From the NCBI GenBank assembly GCA_963825575.1, contig CAWGUB010000018.1:1-64000 (forward strand): DNA of 64,000 nt, in the 5' to 3' direction. The position numbers and the translations under genes were made by a program. This document shows, piece by piece, positions 34,325 to 43,685 of the stretch (position 1 is the stretch's first letter; every line of letters begins with the position of its first letter). Origin of the DNA: JAFDBW01 sp963825575. Its GTDB lineage: Bacteria > Desulfobacterota > Desulfuromonadia > Desulfuromonadales > BM103. Under the pieces are notes generated by a model. The model was not told where the DNA came from, did not search any database, and saw only the letters and a program-made list of their open reading frames with translations.

Positions 34325-34348
34325 GTATTTACAAGGGGCGACCTTACA

Positions 34349-34486
34349 AGGGTCACTCTTCTTTTTGTTCTCTGGTCCATGTCTGGTCCAGGACACTCTT
34401 CTAAGTTACAAATTGAATGTTCAGAGAATGGCGTCTTTTGTGACCCGGTCCAGGGTTTTGTCTCCGGGGCATCTCTGGGGCAAAGT
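34349..34486 (+). repeat. right copy of imperfect direct repeat flanking the acyltransferase gene
   Basis: It begins 25 bases after the tRNA-like CCA end with GGTCACTCTT, includes CTGGTCCAG and ends TCTCCGGGGCATCTCTGGGG. It corresponds block by block to 32793-32926. Confidence 0.45.
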
Positions 34487-34703
34487 GGCAAAAAAAGAGG
34501 AGCCATTACTGACCCCGATTTGAATTTCACACTGTAATAAAACTTCTTAGAATTCTTTTCTTAAGTCCGTACTGACGACTAAAGCCAGGTCATTGAAGAA
34601 GAGAAGCAGGCGCAGGCCCGCACTTTTATAACCTCTGTTGCCGGCCATATTGTGTTCAAGGAACACTCCTCTGGGCAAAGCATCAATAGGTAGGATTCAA
34701 GGT

Positions 34704-35018
34704 TCAGTTCGGCCTGTTCGCCATTATCTGATAGGTCAGGTCATCAGACCATAAGGAAACGTCTATGTCGGCGCCCTGGAAAAGACCTTCTTCAAACGAT
34801 GAGAAACGTCCTGAAACATAGGAGTTGCAACGCTCCAGCACTGCCTTCAAGCCAATCAGTTGATCAGTTCTGTCTTGATTCGGTTCTGGTATGGAGCCTA
34901 TCTCCGTCAAGGAATAATCTAAGCAAGCCTGCAGAACATCCTCCATAAGGGCATTCCCCTCAGGATCCCCCAGCATCAGTCTCGAGATTTCAAAAAATTG
35001 CTTGTGCGCTTCTTGCAT
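34704..35018 (-). CDS. small acidic hypothetical protein
   Basis: A 104-aa soluble protein that is not recognised. It is helical and acidic (FFEISRLMLGDPEGNALMED, LTEIGSIPEPNQDRTDQLIG) with a single FSSFEEGLF segment near residue 75. GGGAGGAAGAG directly precedes the ATG, so it is very probably translated. It is divergent to the repressor gene at 35214 and could be controlled by it. No signal peptide or membrane span is present. Confidence 0.6.
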   Translation of the reverse strand: MQEAHKQFFEISRLMLGDPEGNALMEDVLQACLDYSLTEIGSIPEPNQDRTDQLIGLKAVLERCNSYVSGRFSSFEEGLFQGADIDVSLWSDDLTYQIMANRPN

Positions 35019-35213
35019 CTCTTCCTCCCTTGCTCAAAGAAATATCTCATAGAGATTTTTTCGTTGAACCCTCAGTCAAGATATGTTACTTTGCCTAAAA
35101 CAAAGGGCCAGTGCTATATTTTGCGCTAGACAAGAAAACCCTTATGGCAGAGTTTGTACCTTTATATATTACCATGCAATATATTGTCAACAAAAATATT
35201 ACAAAGAGATATT

Positions 35214-35864
35214 ATGCCTGTCAAAACAGACGCCCAAGAAGGCTCAATCGGCAGCCGGATAAAAGCCGCTCGCCTGGCCAAGGGGTTGACTCAGACTGAA
35301 TTCGCCGAAGCCCTTGGCATTGTACAGGGCTTTCTCAGTAGCATTGAGGGAGGGAAAAAAAGACCTTCGGACACACTCCTGATCGCTCTCTGTCACCACT
35401 ACAGGATTAATGAGGAGTGGCTTTTCACCGGCAGCGGAGACATGTTTCGCGAACATGATCTGGCAGGAAGGACAAGACAAGATCTCCTTCCGACACAAAC
35501 CCCTCTGTTCAAAAAGATTCCAGCAGGATTTCCGGAAAACATCAGCAAAGAGCAAATATATGATTATGTTTCGCTACCCAATGTCCCTGCGGGGTGTTAC
35601 GCCCTCGTCGCTTACGGTGATTTCATGGCTCCCACCATCCGGGATGGGGATCTGGTGATCTTCTCAACGAAAGGAAATCTCGAAAACGGCGACATAGTCC
35701 TGGCAAACAATCGGTGGGGAGATGCGATCCTGCGCAAATACAGGCTCAAGGATGAGGAAACTTTTCTTGCCTCGGACAACCCAGTCTACCTTCCTTTTAA
35801 ACCGGATACGGAAACGAAAATGATCGGCAAGGTTCTGGAGGTATGGAGAAAAATTAAGGGGTGA
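35214..35864 (+). CDS. phage-type XRE/S24 repressor lacking the peptidase serine
   Basis: A 216-aa CI-like repressor. The helix-turn-helix spans about residues 10-70 (RIKAARLAKGLTQTEFAEAL, GFLSSIEGGKKRPSD). The C-terminal S24 domain runs from about 118, but the nucleophile motif GDSM reads GDFMAPTI, with Phe137 (TTC, 35622-35624) in the serine position; the candidate Lys175 in ILRKYR is kept. It should therefore be unable to self-cleave. The ATG at 35214 follows AAAGAG; a longer frame starts at 35154. The palindrome CAATATATTG (35177-35186) upstream may be an autoregulatory operator. No other phage genes are present. Confidence 0.85.
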   Translation: MPVKTDAQEGSIGSRIKAARLAKGLTQTEFAEALGIVQGFLSSIEGGKKRPSDTLLIALCHHYRINEEWLFTGSGDMFREHDLAGRTRQDLLPTQTPLFKKIPAGFPENISKEQIYDYVSLPNVPAGCYALVAYGDFMAPTIRDGDLVIFSTKGNLENGDIVLANNRWGDAILRKYRLKDEETFLASDNPVYLPFKPDTETKMIGKVLEVWRKIKG

Positions 35865-35950
35865 CTAAAGAGTTTATGTCGTCAGGCCCTTTGAGTCCCT
35901 ATAGCGTCAAAACTAAGAGGCATTTTCGTGCCTTCCGCTTTGCGCTTCGG

Positions 35951-37936
35951 TTATTTAAACATCCTCTTGAACAGACCCTTCTTCTGCTGCTCCTGCTGAT
36001 CTTTCATGGTGCGCAGGCCCCTGCGGGCCATCGGCTGGCGCGCATCAAGTTTCAGAGCCTTGTTGAATTCCGCCTCGGCCATCGATTCCTGTCCTGATTC
36101 GAAAAGCATCCACCCCTTGTAGGCAAAGGCCTGGGCCGTCCGCTCCATGGTAATCGATTTGTTGAGCATCTGCTTGGCCTTGTTCATCATCGCCTGGCTG
36201 CCGGAGTATTTCGGGTTGCGGTAGACCGACCAGGCCAGGTTTGCCAGGTAGTCGCCGTTGTCTGGTTCTGCATTCACAGCATCCTGCAAGGATTTTTCAG
36301 CGTTGTCCCACTCCTCCATTTCGAGAAAGACTTTACCCGATTCGGCCTGGACCTGAGCCTGGAAGCGTTCGTCGCCTTTCTGTCCGAGGCCAACCTTGTC
36401 GGCACCGAGCATCTCGTCGTAACGCTCTTTCTTGACGACATCGGAGAGTGTATCGTACGCCGTAGCGACCCTGGAAAGAATTTTTTCCGCCAGGGCAGCT
36501 TCCTCGCCGCCAAGCTGCATGAGGACTTCCGGGCCGAGTTTTCGGGTTATGGCGAAGTAGCGTTCCTTGAGACGGTCGATAGAGAATTTTCCCTGTTTGA
36601 TGCCGAAGACCTCGTAATGGCTCTGGTTTTCCAGACTTCTGGCAATCAGACGCACCTCCTGGGAGAGGTCATCCTGTGAGGTTTGTGTCTCGGCGGGTGT
36701 TGTCACTAGAGCCTGGGAGAACGATACCTGGCCCGACGCAGCCGACTCGCCATCGTCATCGTCGATCAGGTCGGAGAAGCTTTCAAGGGGGGCCTCGATT
36801 TCAACCTCGACATCCTCCTCGACAACATTGAAGAAGGTGCGCAAAGGGAAGTCCTCCGGGTCGGCAGAAGCCGTCGGGCCGGTACTGAAACGCACCATGT
36901 TGAGACTTGTCAGTGTCAGCAACAACGGGCTGCAATCAAACTCATCGGAGGCCAGGTCAGCCAGCTTGTGCTGGCCATCAATGCAATGGATAAAGTGTTT
37001 TTCTTGCCCGTTCAGGTGCAGGAAGTTGATATGCCGATAGTAGTCCTTGATGAGGAAAACATACTTGTCCCTGAAGGTCTGCAGCAGTTGTTTACCACTC
37101 TCCCCGGCGTGGTTGTGGAATCCCTCGTAAAAGAGCTGTGGAACGTTGAGTGTGATCAGCGGTAAGAGCTCCGGCGCCGGGATAAGTTTCCACGATGCCT
37201 GTGACGGACCGCTGTCAAAAGCACAGACCAGCTCCTGGTTAAGATAATCCATTTCAGCCTGCAGCAGGTCGTTGTATTGCAGGCAGCCGATCTGCACCAG
37301 GCTGTCGTGACGATAGCATGCCGTGGTCGTGAAGTAGCGGTACTCATCAGCAGAGATCTGGCCGCGAAGACAGAGGAAGTCGCCGAAGTCACGGCTTTTG
37401 AAGCCGGGGCGCAAAGCGACCGGGGCACCGTCGATAAAGGTCAGCATGCGCACCGTATCCTGATATTTCAGACTCAGCAGGCCGGAGAAGGGCTTCAGGA
37501 AGGCCGTGCGCAGATGATGTGAGAAAAGCCGCGATTCGGGCGACATGGCCGGTGGCGCCACCCCTTCCAGGCCGAGTTCCTGACCGATTGCGCTGATCAG
37601 CGCGGAAGCCTTGGGGGGCTTTTCAAGGTAATGTCGAATACCGAGGGCTTCGACGGCCTTGCGGTATTTCTCTTCCTTGCAGAACCCGGTCAGAACAATT
37701 ACCGGAAGATCCCTGGTGCGTTCGCTCTGCCGGAGTTTTTTGATCAGCTCGATACCGTGCAGTCCGGACAGTTTGAGTTCGAGAAGTAAAAGGTCTGGCA
37801 GCTCGCTGGCGACGGCCTTGAGTGCGGAGATCCCGTCGCTCACATGGGCAACCAGGAACCCCTGCTCCCTGAGCCGGTCGGCGACAACAGAAGCCAGTTG
37901 CGGGTTTCCCTCTGCCAGCAAAATTCGCTTTGCCAT
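35951..37936 (-). CDS. receiver-like / DnaJ-like / TPR protein
   Basis: A 661-aa multidomain protein. Residues 1-120 are a receiver fold with LLAEGNP instead of an acidic pair and Glu53 (LLLLELKLSG) at the phosphoacceptor position, while Thr83 and Lys106 remain. Residues about 130-380 resemble DUF4388-type domains of delta-proteobacterial regulators. A J-domain-like stretch follows near 440-520 (NQSHYEVFGIKQGKFSIDRL, TAYDTLSDVVKKERYDEML), without the HPD motif. TPR-like repeats fill 540-640, then a basic tail KKGLFKRMFK. It is probably a phosphorylation-independent scaffold or regulator. It is transcribed toward the repressor gene and follows mltG. Confidence 0.75.
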   Translation of the reverse strand: MAKRILLAEGNPQLASVVADRLREQGFLVAHVSDGISALKAVASELPDLLLLELKLSGLHGIELIKKLRQSERTRDLPVIVLTGFCKEEKYRKAVEALGIRHYLEKPPKASALISAIGQELGLEGVAPPAMSPESRLFSHHLRTAFLKPFSGLLSLKYQDTVRMLTFIDGAPVALRPGFKSRDFGDFLCLRGQISADEYRYFTTTACYRHDSLVQIGCLQYNDLLQAEMDYLNQELVCAFDSGPSQASWKLIPAPELLPLITLNVPQLFYEGFHNHAGESGKQLLQTFRDKYVFLIKDYYRHINFLHLNGQEKHFIHCIDGQHKLADLASDEFDCSPLLLTLTSLNMVRFSTGPTASADPEDFPLRTFFNVVEEDVEVEIEAPLESFSDLIDDDDGESAASGQVSFSQALVTTPAETQTSQDDLSQEVRLIARSLENQSHYEVFGIKQGKFSIDRLKERYFAITRKLGPEVLMQLGGEEAALAEKILSRVATAYDTLSDVVKKERYDEMLGADKVGLGQKGDERFQAQVQAESGKVFLEMEEWDNAEKSLQDAVNAEPDNGDYLANLAWSVYRNPKYSGSQAMMNKAKQMLNKSITMERTAQAFAYKGWMLFESGQESMAEAEFNKALKLDARQPMARRGLRTMKDQQEQQKKGLFKRMFK

Positions 37937-37956
37937 GCTCTTGCGGTCCTTGTTTG

Positions 37957-38961
37957 TCAGCGTTTGAGCTGATAGCGGCGCACCGCCCGGTTGTGCTCTT
38001 TCAGCGTCGCAGTGAATTCATGGGTCCCATCACCCCTCGCCACGAAATAGAGATCCCTGGTGTCAGCCGGGTTGGCTGCCGCGTGCAAGGCAAACTGCCC
38101 CGGACTAGCAATAGGGCCGGGCGGCAGGCCTCTTTTTCTGTAGGTATTGTAAGGCGTCGGCGTCTCCAGGTGTTTGCGGGTGAGGTTACCATCAAAATCA
38201 TCAATCCCGTAGATCACCGTCGGGTCTGCCTGCAGGGCAATGCCGCGCTTGAGGCGGTTATTAAACACGGCCGAAATCAGCGGCATCTCCATGACATTGC
38301 CGGCCTCCTTCTGGATGATCGATGCCAGGGTCAGCAACTCATGCCGGTTCATACCCAATGCTTCGGCGCTTGCCAGTATCGACGGGGAAAGATGCTTGTC
38401 GAGCTGATCCACCATGGAACGCAATAACTGACGTGCGGTTGTCGAAGAGGTATAAGTGTAGGTCTCAGGGAAGAGGTAGCCTTCAAGAGAGTCGGCCTCA
38501 ATATCCAGTTCCCTGATGAACTCAGTGTCGTGGCAGAGGGCAAGAAAGTCAGCCGCTGAGCCGACCTCGGTTTTGGCCAGGCGTGCGGCAATCTCCCTGA
38601 GATTGAACCCTTCAGGGATTGTGACCTGGAACTTGCGGATGTCGCCGGCCACCAGTCGGGCGAGGACCTCGTCAGGTTGTGCGTCACCTTCGAAGAGATA
38701 CTCTCCAGCATGAACCTGACCTGTAGCACCACGCCAGCGGGCCAGCCAGGTGAAACGGGTTGCATCGCTGATGATATCGGCTTCTGCAAGCTGGTTGGCA
38801 ATATGTGTGAATGAACTGCCGGCCTTGATTTCGATAACCTGCCGGCCTGGTGGTGTCACTGTGGTTGAAATAAAACTCTCCACCCAGAACCCGACGCATA
38901 AGATCGGGATAATGATCAGGGCAAAGGTTATCAGGATCAGGTTCCTGGTGCGTAAATTCAT
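37957..38961 (-). CDS. mltG: endolytic murein transglycosylase MltG
   Basis: A 334-aa inner-membrane enzyme that cuts nascent peptidoglycan strands. It has one N-terminal span (NLILITFALIIIPILCVGFW), a LysM-like subdomain (VIEIKAGSSFTHIANQLAEA) and the YceG domain with the catalytic Glu in TLASIIQKEAGN, the ADPTVIYGI segment and the C-terminal YNTYRKRGLPPGPIASPG. The ATG overlaps the plsY stop as ATGA, so the two are translationally coupled. Confidence 0.93.
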   Translation of the reverse strand: MNLRTRNLILITFALIIIPILCVGFWVESFISTTVTPPGRQVIEIKAGSSFTHIANQLAEADIISDATRFTWLARWRGATGQVHAGEYLFEGDAQPDEVLARLVAGDIRKFQVTIPEGFNLREIAARLAKTEVGSAADFLALCHDTEFIRELDIEADSLEGYLFPETYTYTSSTTARQLLRSMVDQLDKHLSPSILASAEALGMNRHELLTLASIIQKEAGNVMEMPLISAVFNNRLKRGIALQADPTVIYGIDDFDGNLTRKHLETPTPYNTYRKRGLPPGPIASPGQFALHAAANPADTRDLYFVARGDGTHEFTATLKEHNRAVRRYQLKR

Positions 38962-39554
38962 GCTTTAAAACGGTCTTCGGACCCGTCCAGCAACCGCTTG
39001 ATGTTGCTGCGGTGGCGCCAGATGATCAGGATAGCGATAACGAGGGAGGCCAGGAAAATTGGCTGCGGTTCGTTGGACATCAGGATTAACAAGGGGGCCG
39101 ACATGGCTGCCATGACCGAGGCTAGGGAAACGAAGCGGGTGGTAGCGACAGTGAGGCCAAAGATGATTGCCGCGCCGAGCACAGCTGCCGGGGAGATGAC
39201 CAGAAAGATACCGAGGGCGGTGGCAATCCCCTTCCCGCCCCTGAATTTGAGGTAGACCGGGTAGCAGTGGCCGACAATCGCCATGACGCAGGCGATACCA
39301 AGCTGGGTCGGCGTCGGCGCCAGCCAGGTTTTGCAGGCCAGCAGCGGCAGGAACCCCTTCAGGATGTCGCCGCACAACGTCAGGACTCCGGCCAGCTTGC
39401 CGGCGACCCGGTAAACGTTGGTCGCACCGATATTGCCACTGCCCTTGTCACGCACGTCTTCGTAGCCCATGACCTTGGCCAGGACAATCCCGGTCGGGAT
39501 GGCGGCGATCAGGTAGATAACAATCAATATGAAAATAAAGAGCAGAGTATTCAT
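38958..39554 (-). CDS. plsY: acyl-phosphate:glycerol-3-phosphate acyltransferase PlsY
   Basis: A 198-aa membrane enzyme that makes lysophosphatidate from acyl-phosphate. The three family motifs are present: AAIPTGIVLAKV followed by DVRDKGSGNIGATNVYRVAG; GHCYPVYLKFRGGKGIATALG; and the C-terminal IIWRHRSNIKRLLDG. About five spans are expected. It sits in an envelope-lipid operon (ydbH-like, DUF1318, plsY, mltG). Confidence 0.95.
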   Translation of the reverse strand: MNTLLFIFILIVIYLIAAIPTGIVLAKVMGYEDVRDKGSGNIGATNVYRVAGKLAGVLTLCGDILKGFLPLLACKTWLAPTPTQLGIACVMAIVGHCYPVYLKFRGGKGIATALGIFLVISPAAVLGAAIIFGLTVATTRFVSLASVMAAMSAPLLILMSNEPQPIFLASLVIAILIIWRHRSNIKRLLDGSEDRFKA

Positions 39555-39560
39555 AAGTGA

Positions 39561-39689
39561 TCAGCCCCCAGGATTGGCAACCACGACAAACCCGTCGCCC
39601 CGTTTCTGATAAAAAATAGTGTCAAAACGGTAGTAAGGTTCTCCTTTGACTTCGATCGCCACAGCATATTCCGGGATGGTCGGCACCAT
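39561..39689 (-). CDS. possible 42-aa protein between DUF1318 gene and plsY
   Basis: This short frame lies between two operon genes: it starts 40 bases after the DUF1318 stop and ends six bases before the plsY ATG. It encodes MVPTIPEYAVAIEVKGEPYY followed by RFDTIFYQKRGDGFVVVANPGG, a beta-rich sequence that reads like real protein. The frame stays open to 39791 with an unconvincing N-terminus. No family is recognised and no ribosome-binding site is clear. It could also be the tail of a decayed gene. Confidence 0.4.
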   Translation of the reverse strand: MVPTIPEYAVAIEVKGEPYYRFDTIFYQKRGDGFVVVANPGG

Positions 39690-39729
39690 ACAGTTGGTTG
39701 AAGCAAATGTTTTGAAGGTTGCCGAGAAC

Positions 39730-40299
39730 TTATTTCTGAGACCAGTTGCCCTTGGCATCCTGAAGATACCAGCCCGTGGCGGCTTTGTCACGCCACGATT
39801 CGGAGAAGATCGCCTCTATTTCTCCGGCCTTGTCAGGCAAGCCATTGGCACGGGCGATCTCCTGGTAAAGGCGTTTGCGATCCTGATTTTCGGCATCGAC
39901 CAGGCGCTTGATTTCGGCGCGCTGCTTGAGGCCGAGCCCATCTGTGGAGCGCAGGACGAGATATCCATTGGCGTCAATGCCGACCTGCCCGGAGCCCAGT
40001 GAAGGCGATAATTGATCGAAACGATCTTTCATGTCGGCACGCAAGGCCCGTATCTCGGGAGTGCTGACATTAATATCCTGAGCCGCGTAGGCAGAGTTCA
40101 CGCCGAACCTCGGCAGGAAGCTGCTGCCGGGGGTCTCGGGGGCTTTTTCGACCGGTCCGGGCTGTTCTCCGTAGACCTCATCGACGATCCGGTCGGCTGC
40201 TCCGCGAAGCTCCTCGGCGGGGAAGTAGATGTTGATCGTCACGCATGACACTGTCGCAACGATAACGAAGAGTGTCAGACCTCTCAGGATGTTGCTCAT
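39730..40299 (-). CDS. DUF1318 (YdbL-like) envelope protein
   Basis: A 189-aa exported protein. The N-terminus is hydrophobic (ILRGLTLFVIVATVSC) and may be a lipoprotein signal, followed by the DUF1318 hallmark VTINIYFPAEELRGAADRIVDEV. The C-terminal half has VGIDANGYLVLRS and a helical region rich in Glu and Lys ending GWYLQDAKGNW. In E. coli ydbL lies in an operon with ydbH and ynbE; here a ydbH-like gene is immediately upstream. AGGAGG precedes the ATG. No YnbE-like gene is recognised. Confidence 0.82.
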   Translation of the reverse strand: MSNILRGLTLFVIVATVSCVTINIYFPAEELRGAADRIVDEVYGEQPGPVEKAPETPGSSFLPRFGVNSAYAAQDINVSTPEIRALRADMKDRFDQLSPSLGSGQVGIDANGYLVLRSTDGLGLKQRAEIKRLVDAENQDRKRLYQEIARANGLPDKAGEIEAIFSESWRDKAATGWYLQDAKGNWSQK

Positions 40300-40365
40300 G
40301 GTTATCCTCCTTCTGGATATAAACCCTCTGTTTCGACTTCGACTATACTTGATCAGCGATTAAAA

Positions 40366-43300
40366 TCAATGGTCAGTTCGTTCGATACGTTTCAGCCGCC
40401 GCATCATTTCCTTGAAGGATATGGCCGGTGAGGAAATGATGACGTCAATCCTGGGTGGGAGCAGCCCACCGTCAACCAGATATTGCTCAGAACCGTGCTT
40501 TGCTGTACCGCGTAAATAGAAGGCATCATTATGCAGCGAGCAGGTCATGCCGATTTTTCGGTAGCGGTAAAAATCGATAAAGCGATAGACCCCTTGGGAG
40601 AGCGCCGCTGACAGCCCCCCCTGGCTGATGGTGTTGAGGTTACGGATCGCCTTGACGCTGATATTGCGATTGCCGGATTCAGCAGTTTCGAAGCTGGCTT
40701 CGAAAGCCGAGGGGATGCCATCGAACAGGCGCAGCTTATGCACATGGCCCGATGCAACGCCGTTAATTTCGCCAAAGGCAAAGGTGTGAGTCAGGGCGTG
40801 CAGGTCTATGTCTCCGAAATCGATGTCGGCATGGTAGGTCGGGTAGCGAGAAAGAGGCTTGATCACCTTGAGGTTCTGCAGACGCAGTGTCCCGCCGAAG
40901 GCCTGTGCAGAAGCCTCTCCGGACGAGGTGATTTCCTTTTCACTGAAACGGATGCCGTCAAGGGAGGCACTGAGGAGGCCATCCAGTTCGGGCCAGTCAA
41001 AAGCCTGGGAAACTTCGTACAAGTCAACATCCGTGAGGCTCAGGGCAGCCTCGCCTTCAGGAATAAAGTCCTGCCAGGAAACTCGCAGGGTGCTGAGGCG
41101 GGCCCTTCCACCGGCTACGGCGATTTCAAGAGGACGGGTCGAACGCCAGCTGTTGGCTCCGGCAAGAAACTCCATGCTGCCGTCCGCCGTGGGGATCAGC
41201 GGAGCACTCAACCCATCCCATGACAGATGGCCGGTATGCTGCGGGGGCCCGGTTTCATGGAGTGTTCCGGACTGCATGACAATGGGCAGGTTGCCGTGCA
41301 ATCCGGACAGGGCGAAGGTCTGATTGTATCCGGCGGCGAGTCTTTCGGGTTGAAGGTCTGCGACGAGACGCCAGCCATCCTCTTGCCAGATAATCCTGGT
41401 CTGCGCGTTGAGTGCGCCGGCCAGGCCAACTTTCTTGAGCCCCGGAACGAGTTCCCCACCCAGTCGGTGTAAAATCTCGAGGAACCGCCCCGATAGTTGA
41501 GGCAGGGCCAGTCGGCCATTGACATCGGCGGTACGTGCCGAAAGCCGTCCCGTCAGTTCACTGGTTGCAAGGCCCGCCAGGTCAATGTCGGCGCGGTCCA
41601 GTTGCAGTAATTTCTCCTTGTGCAGCCAGTTACCCCGTGCAGTGAAAGCCAGCGGCAGCCCCTTGAGATTGCCATACCAGCTTCCCACGAGCGCCTCGTC
41701 GAGTGACGCCTGTCCGCCCAGATCGATCGCGACGCTCTCCTCCATCAAGCGCAACTGCCCTTTGAACGACAGTTGGCCGCCGACTGCGACGAGGGTGCCC
41801 TCGTTGTTGCTGTATTCGATATCCTTGAGTGACATATCCCGGATTGTGAACAGCGGAGTTGCCGGAGCGCTCAGATCCAAGGACAGTCGGGCCAGGAGCT
41901 TTCCGGTAACTCCTTGCCCGTCCAGGCTTCCGGACAGCGCCATGTTTGGGAGCAACACCAGCTTGTCCTGAATCTTCAGCCCGCCGGCAAGCCTCACTGT
42001 GCGCAGGTTCGGAATTTGCTCATTCAGGGTAAAGCCTGATTCGGTGGCGAGTTCTTTCAGGTCGTCACACAGGATTTGCCAGCTGCCCTGCCAGCTACTG
42101 GTGGCCAGATCTCCAGTGATATCAAGCTTTGCTGTCGCCAGCGGCACGGTTCCCCGTTTACCGGTCAGCTTAATATCCTCCAGTGTCGCTTTGGCCGACT
42201 GGTTCTGCCATCCCCCATGAAAACCTCCCGAGAGATTCCCTGTTTCCTGCCAGTCAACGCTGAAGCGGCCTTCAGTCACCGTACTGCGGTCCACGCCGGC
42301 AAGAATAAGGGCCGAGATTCTGAGGTCGCGCGATTGCGCTAACTGCTCTGGAACGACGATTCCGTAAGCGCCAGCCAAGGAGGCAGGATATGGTGCCGTA
42401 ATCCCGAAGTTTCCTGTAAAGAGGTCGTCCTGCCATGCCCCCTGGACATCGATCCGACCTGCCGCGATCAGGTCGAGGCGTGAATCAATCTGCCAGGCGT
42501 CTTCGACCTGCTTCAGGTTAACGCCGGCAGCTTGCCACGGCCAGTGGCGGCCGGATAGGAGGAGCTTCTCCGGTGCCGGTCTGTAACGCCAGGGTCAGGT
42601 CCCCGGCAGCAAGGCGCAGGCTGACGAGCGGTTCGCTCACCTGCCACGTCAGTTCCTCTGGCCAGGGAAGCGGTTGGTCAAGGGCCTGCAGAAGCTTTGC
42701 CGCATCGCTTTCGGAGAAATGCTGCAAGGCTATTTCAATCACCAGGTCATCAGATGTACCGGGACGGACAGTCACCGCCTCCTTCAGTAATGGGGCATTG
42801 TCCCAGACAAGTTTTTCGAGAGTTACTTCCAGGCCGTCCTGCCAACGGCCCTGCCCGGCCAGGCTGACGTTAACCCCATCGCCTTGCCCGACTTTTGCAG
42901 AGGCCGTAAAATGCATGGTCTCACCAAAGCTTCCGGAGGCGGCGAGCTCCCCCACGACATAACTCCGCTGCACAGAGTCTATCTTCAGCCTGCCGTCCTG
43001 TAGCGACCAGGTCTTAACGTAAAGCGGTATGCGGCTGGGCAGCGACAATCTTGGCGCTTCGCTACGATCTTCGGCCGCATCGGTTTTTAGCGACACTTCT
43101 GGCTTCTGCACGACGATTTCTTCGATACGTTGCTGCAACAGGCCGCCTATCGTGAAGAGGATTTTCAGGTTGGCTACGCTGGCTTCGAGGTCCGGCCGGT
43201 TGAAGCGGATTCCACGGAGATCGATCTGTCCCCAAGACAGGGACAATTGATCCAGGGAAACCTTGCCGTCCAGGGCCTGGCCGATCTGGTTCTCCAGCCA

Positions 43301-43411
43301 GGGGTGCAGAACGTTGCGGGCCAAAGGTTCTCTGGCAACCCACACTACGGTTGTCAGCAGTGCAACTCCGGCAAGAATAATTGGCAGTAGATGGCGCAAT
43401 CGAAAGGACAT
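40366..43411 (-). pseudogene. YdbH-like AsmA-family lipid transport protein, split by a frameshift
   Basis: The intact product would be about 1015 aa: one N-terminal span (HLLPIILAGVALLTTVVWVA) and a long beta-rich periplasmic region as in YdbH/TamB/YhdP proteins that move lipids to the outer membrane. Frame 1 runs from 43411 to about 42580, then continues in an incorrect frame to 42518. Frame 2 continues without a gap from APEKLLLSGRHWPWQAAGVN to the stop at 40366, including TAPYPASLAGAYGIVVPEQL. Total length is 1 modulo 3. The break is at CAGACCGG (42577-42585); restoring AG to CAGAGACCGG rejoins the frames. The downstream DUF1318 gene supports the YdbH assignment. Confidence 0.75.
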
Positions 43412-43685
43412 GAAACCTCTTCATGAGAAGCGGGGATGACCGATCTACATTTTACGCGCCAGATGGCGTTCTGTCGATTCAAAGTCTTTGCATGGGAACG
43501 GGTCTTGATATGGAAAAAGTCCTCATCCATTGGAGTTCTTCCCCTGGACAGAAACATGGGCGGGTCGGAACAAAGATCGGACGAGCTGCTACGCTGGGGC
43601 CAAGTTGTCACGATTGGGGAGGAGGGGCTTGCTTGGAAAAGACGAGGTATCCTTCGGCTTTTCATTCAAAATAGGCGCTGTCTTT

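Larger units (their letters stand above)
34158..34703. other. intergenic region with tRNA-like fragment and repeat
   Basis: No gene beyond the tRNA-like sequence at 34244-34324 and the repeat copy at 34349-34486 is seen. Short frames here (for example 34254-34523) run through the tRNA-like sequence and are not credible. It probably marks the border of an old insertion. Confidence 0.4.
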
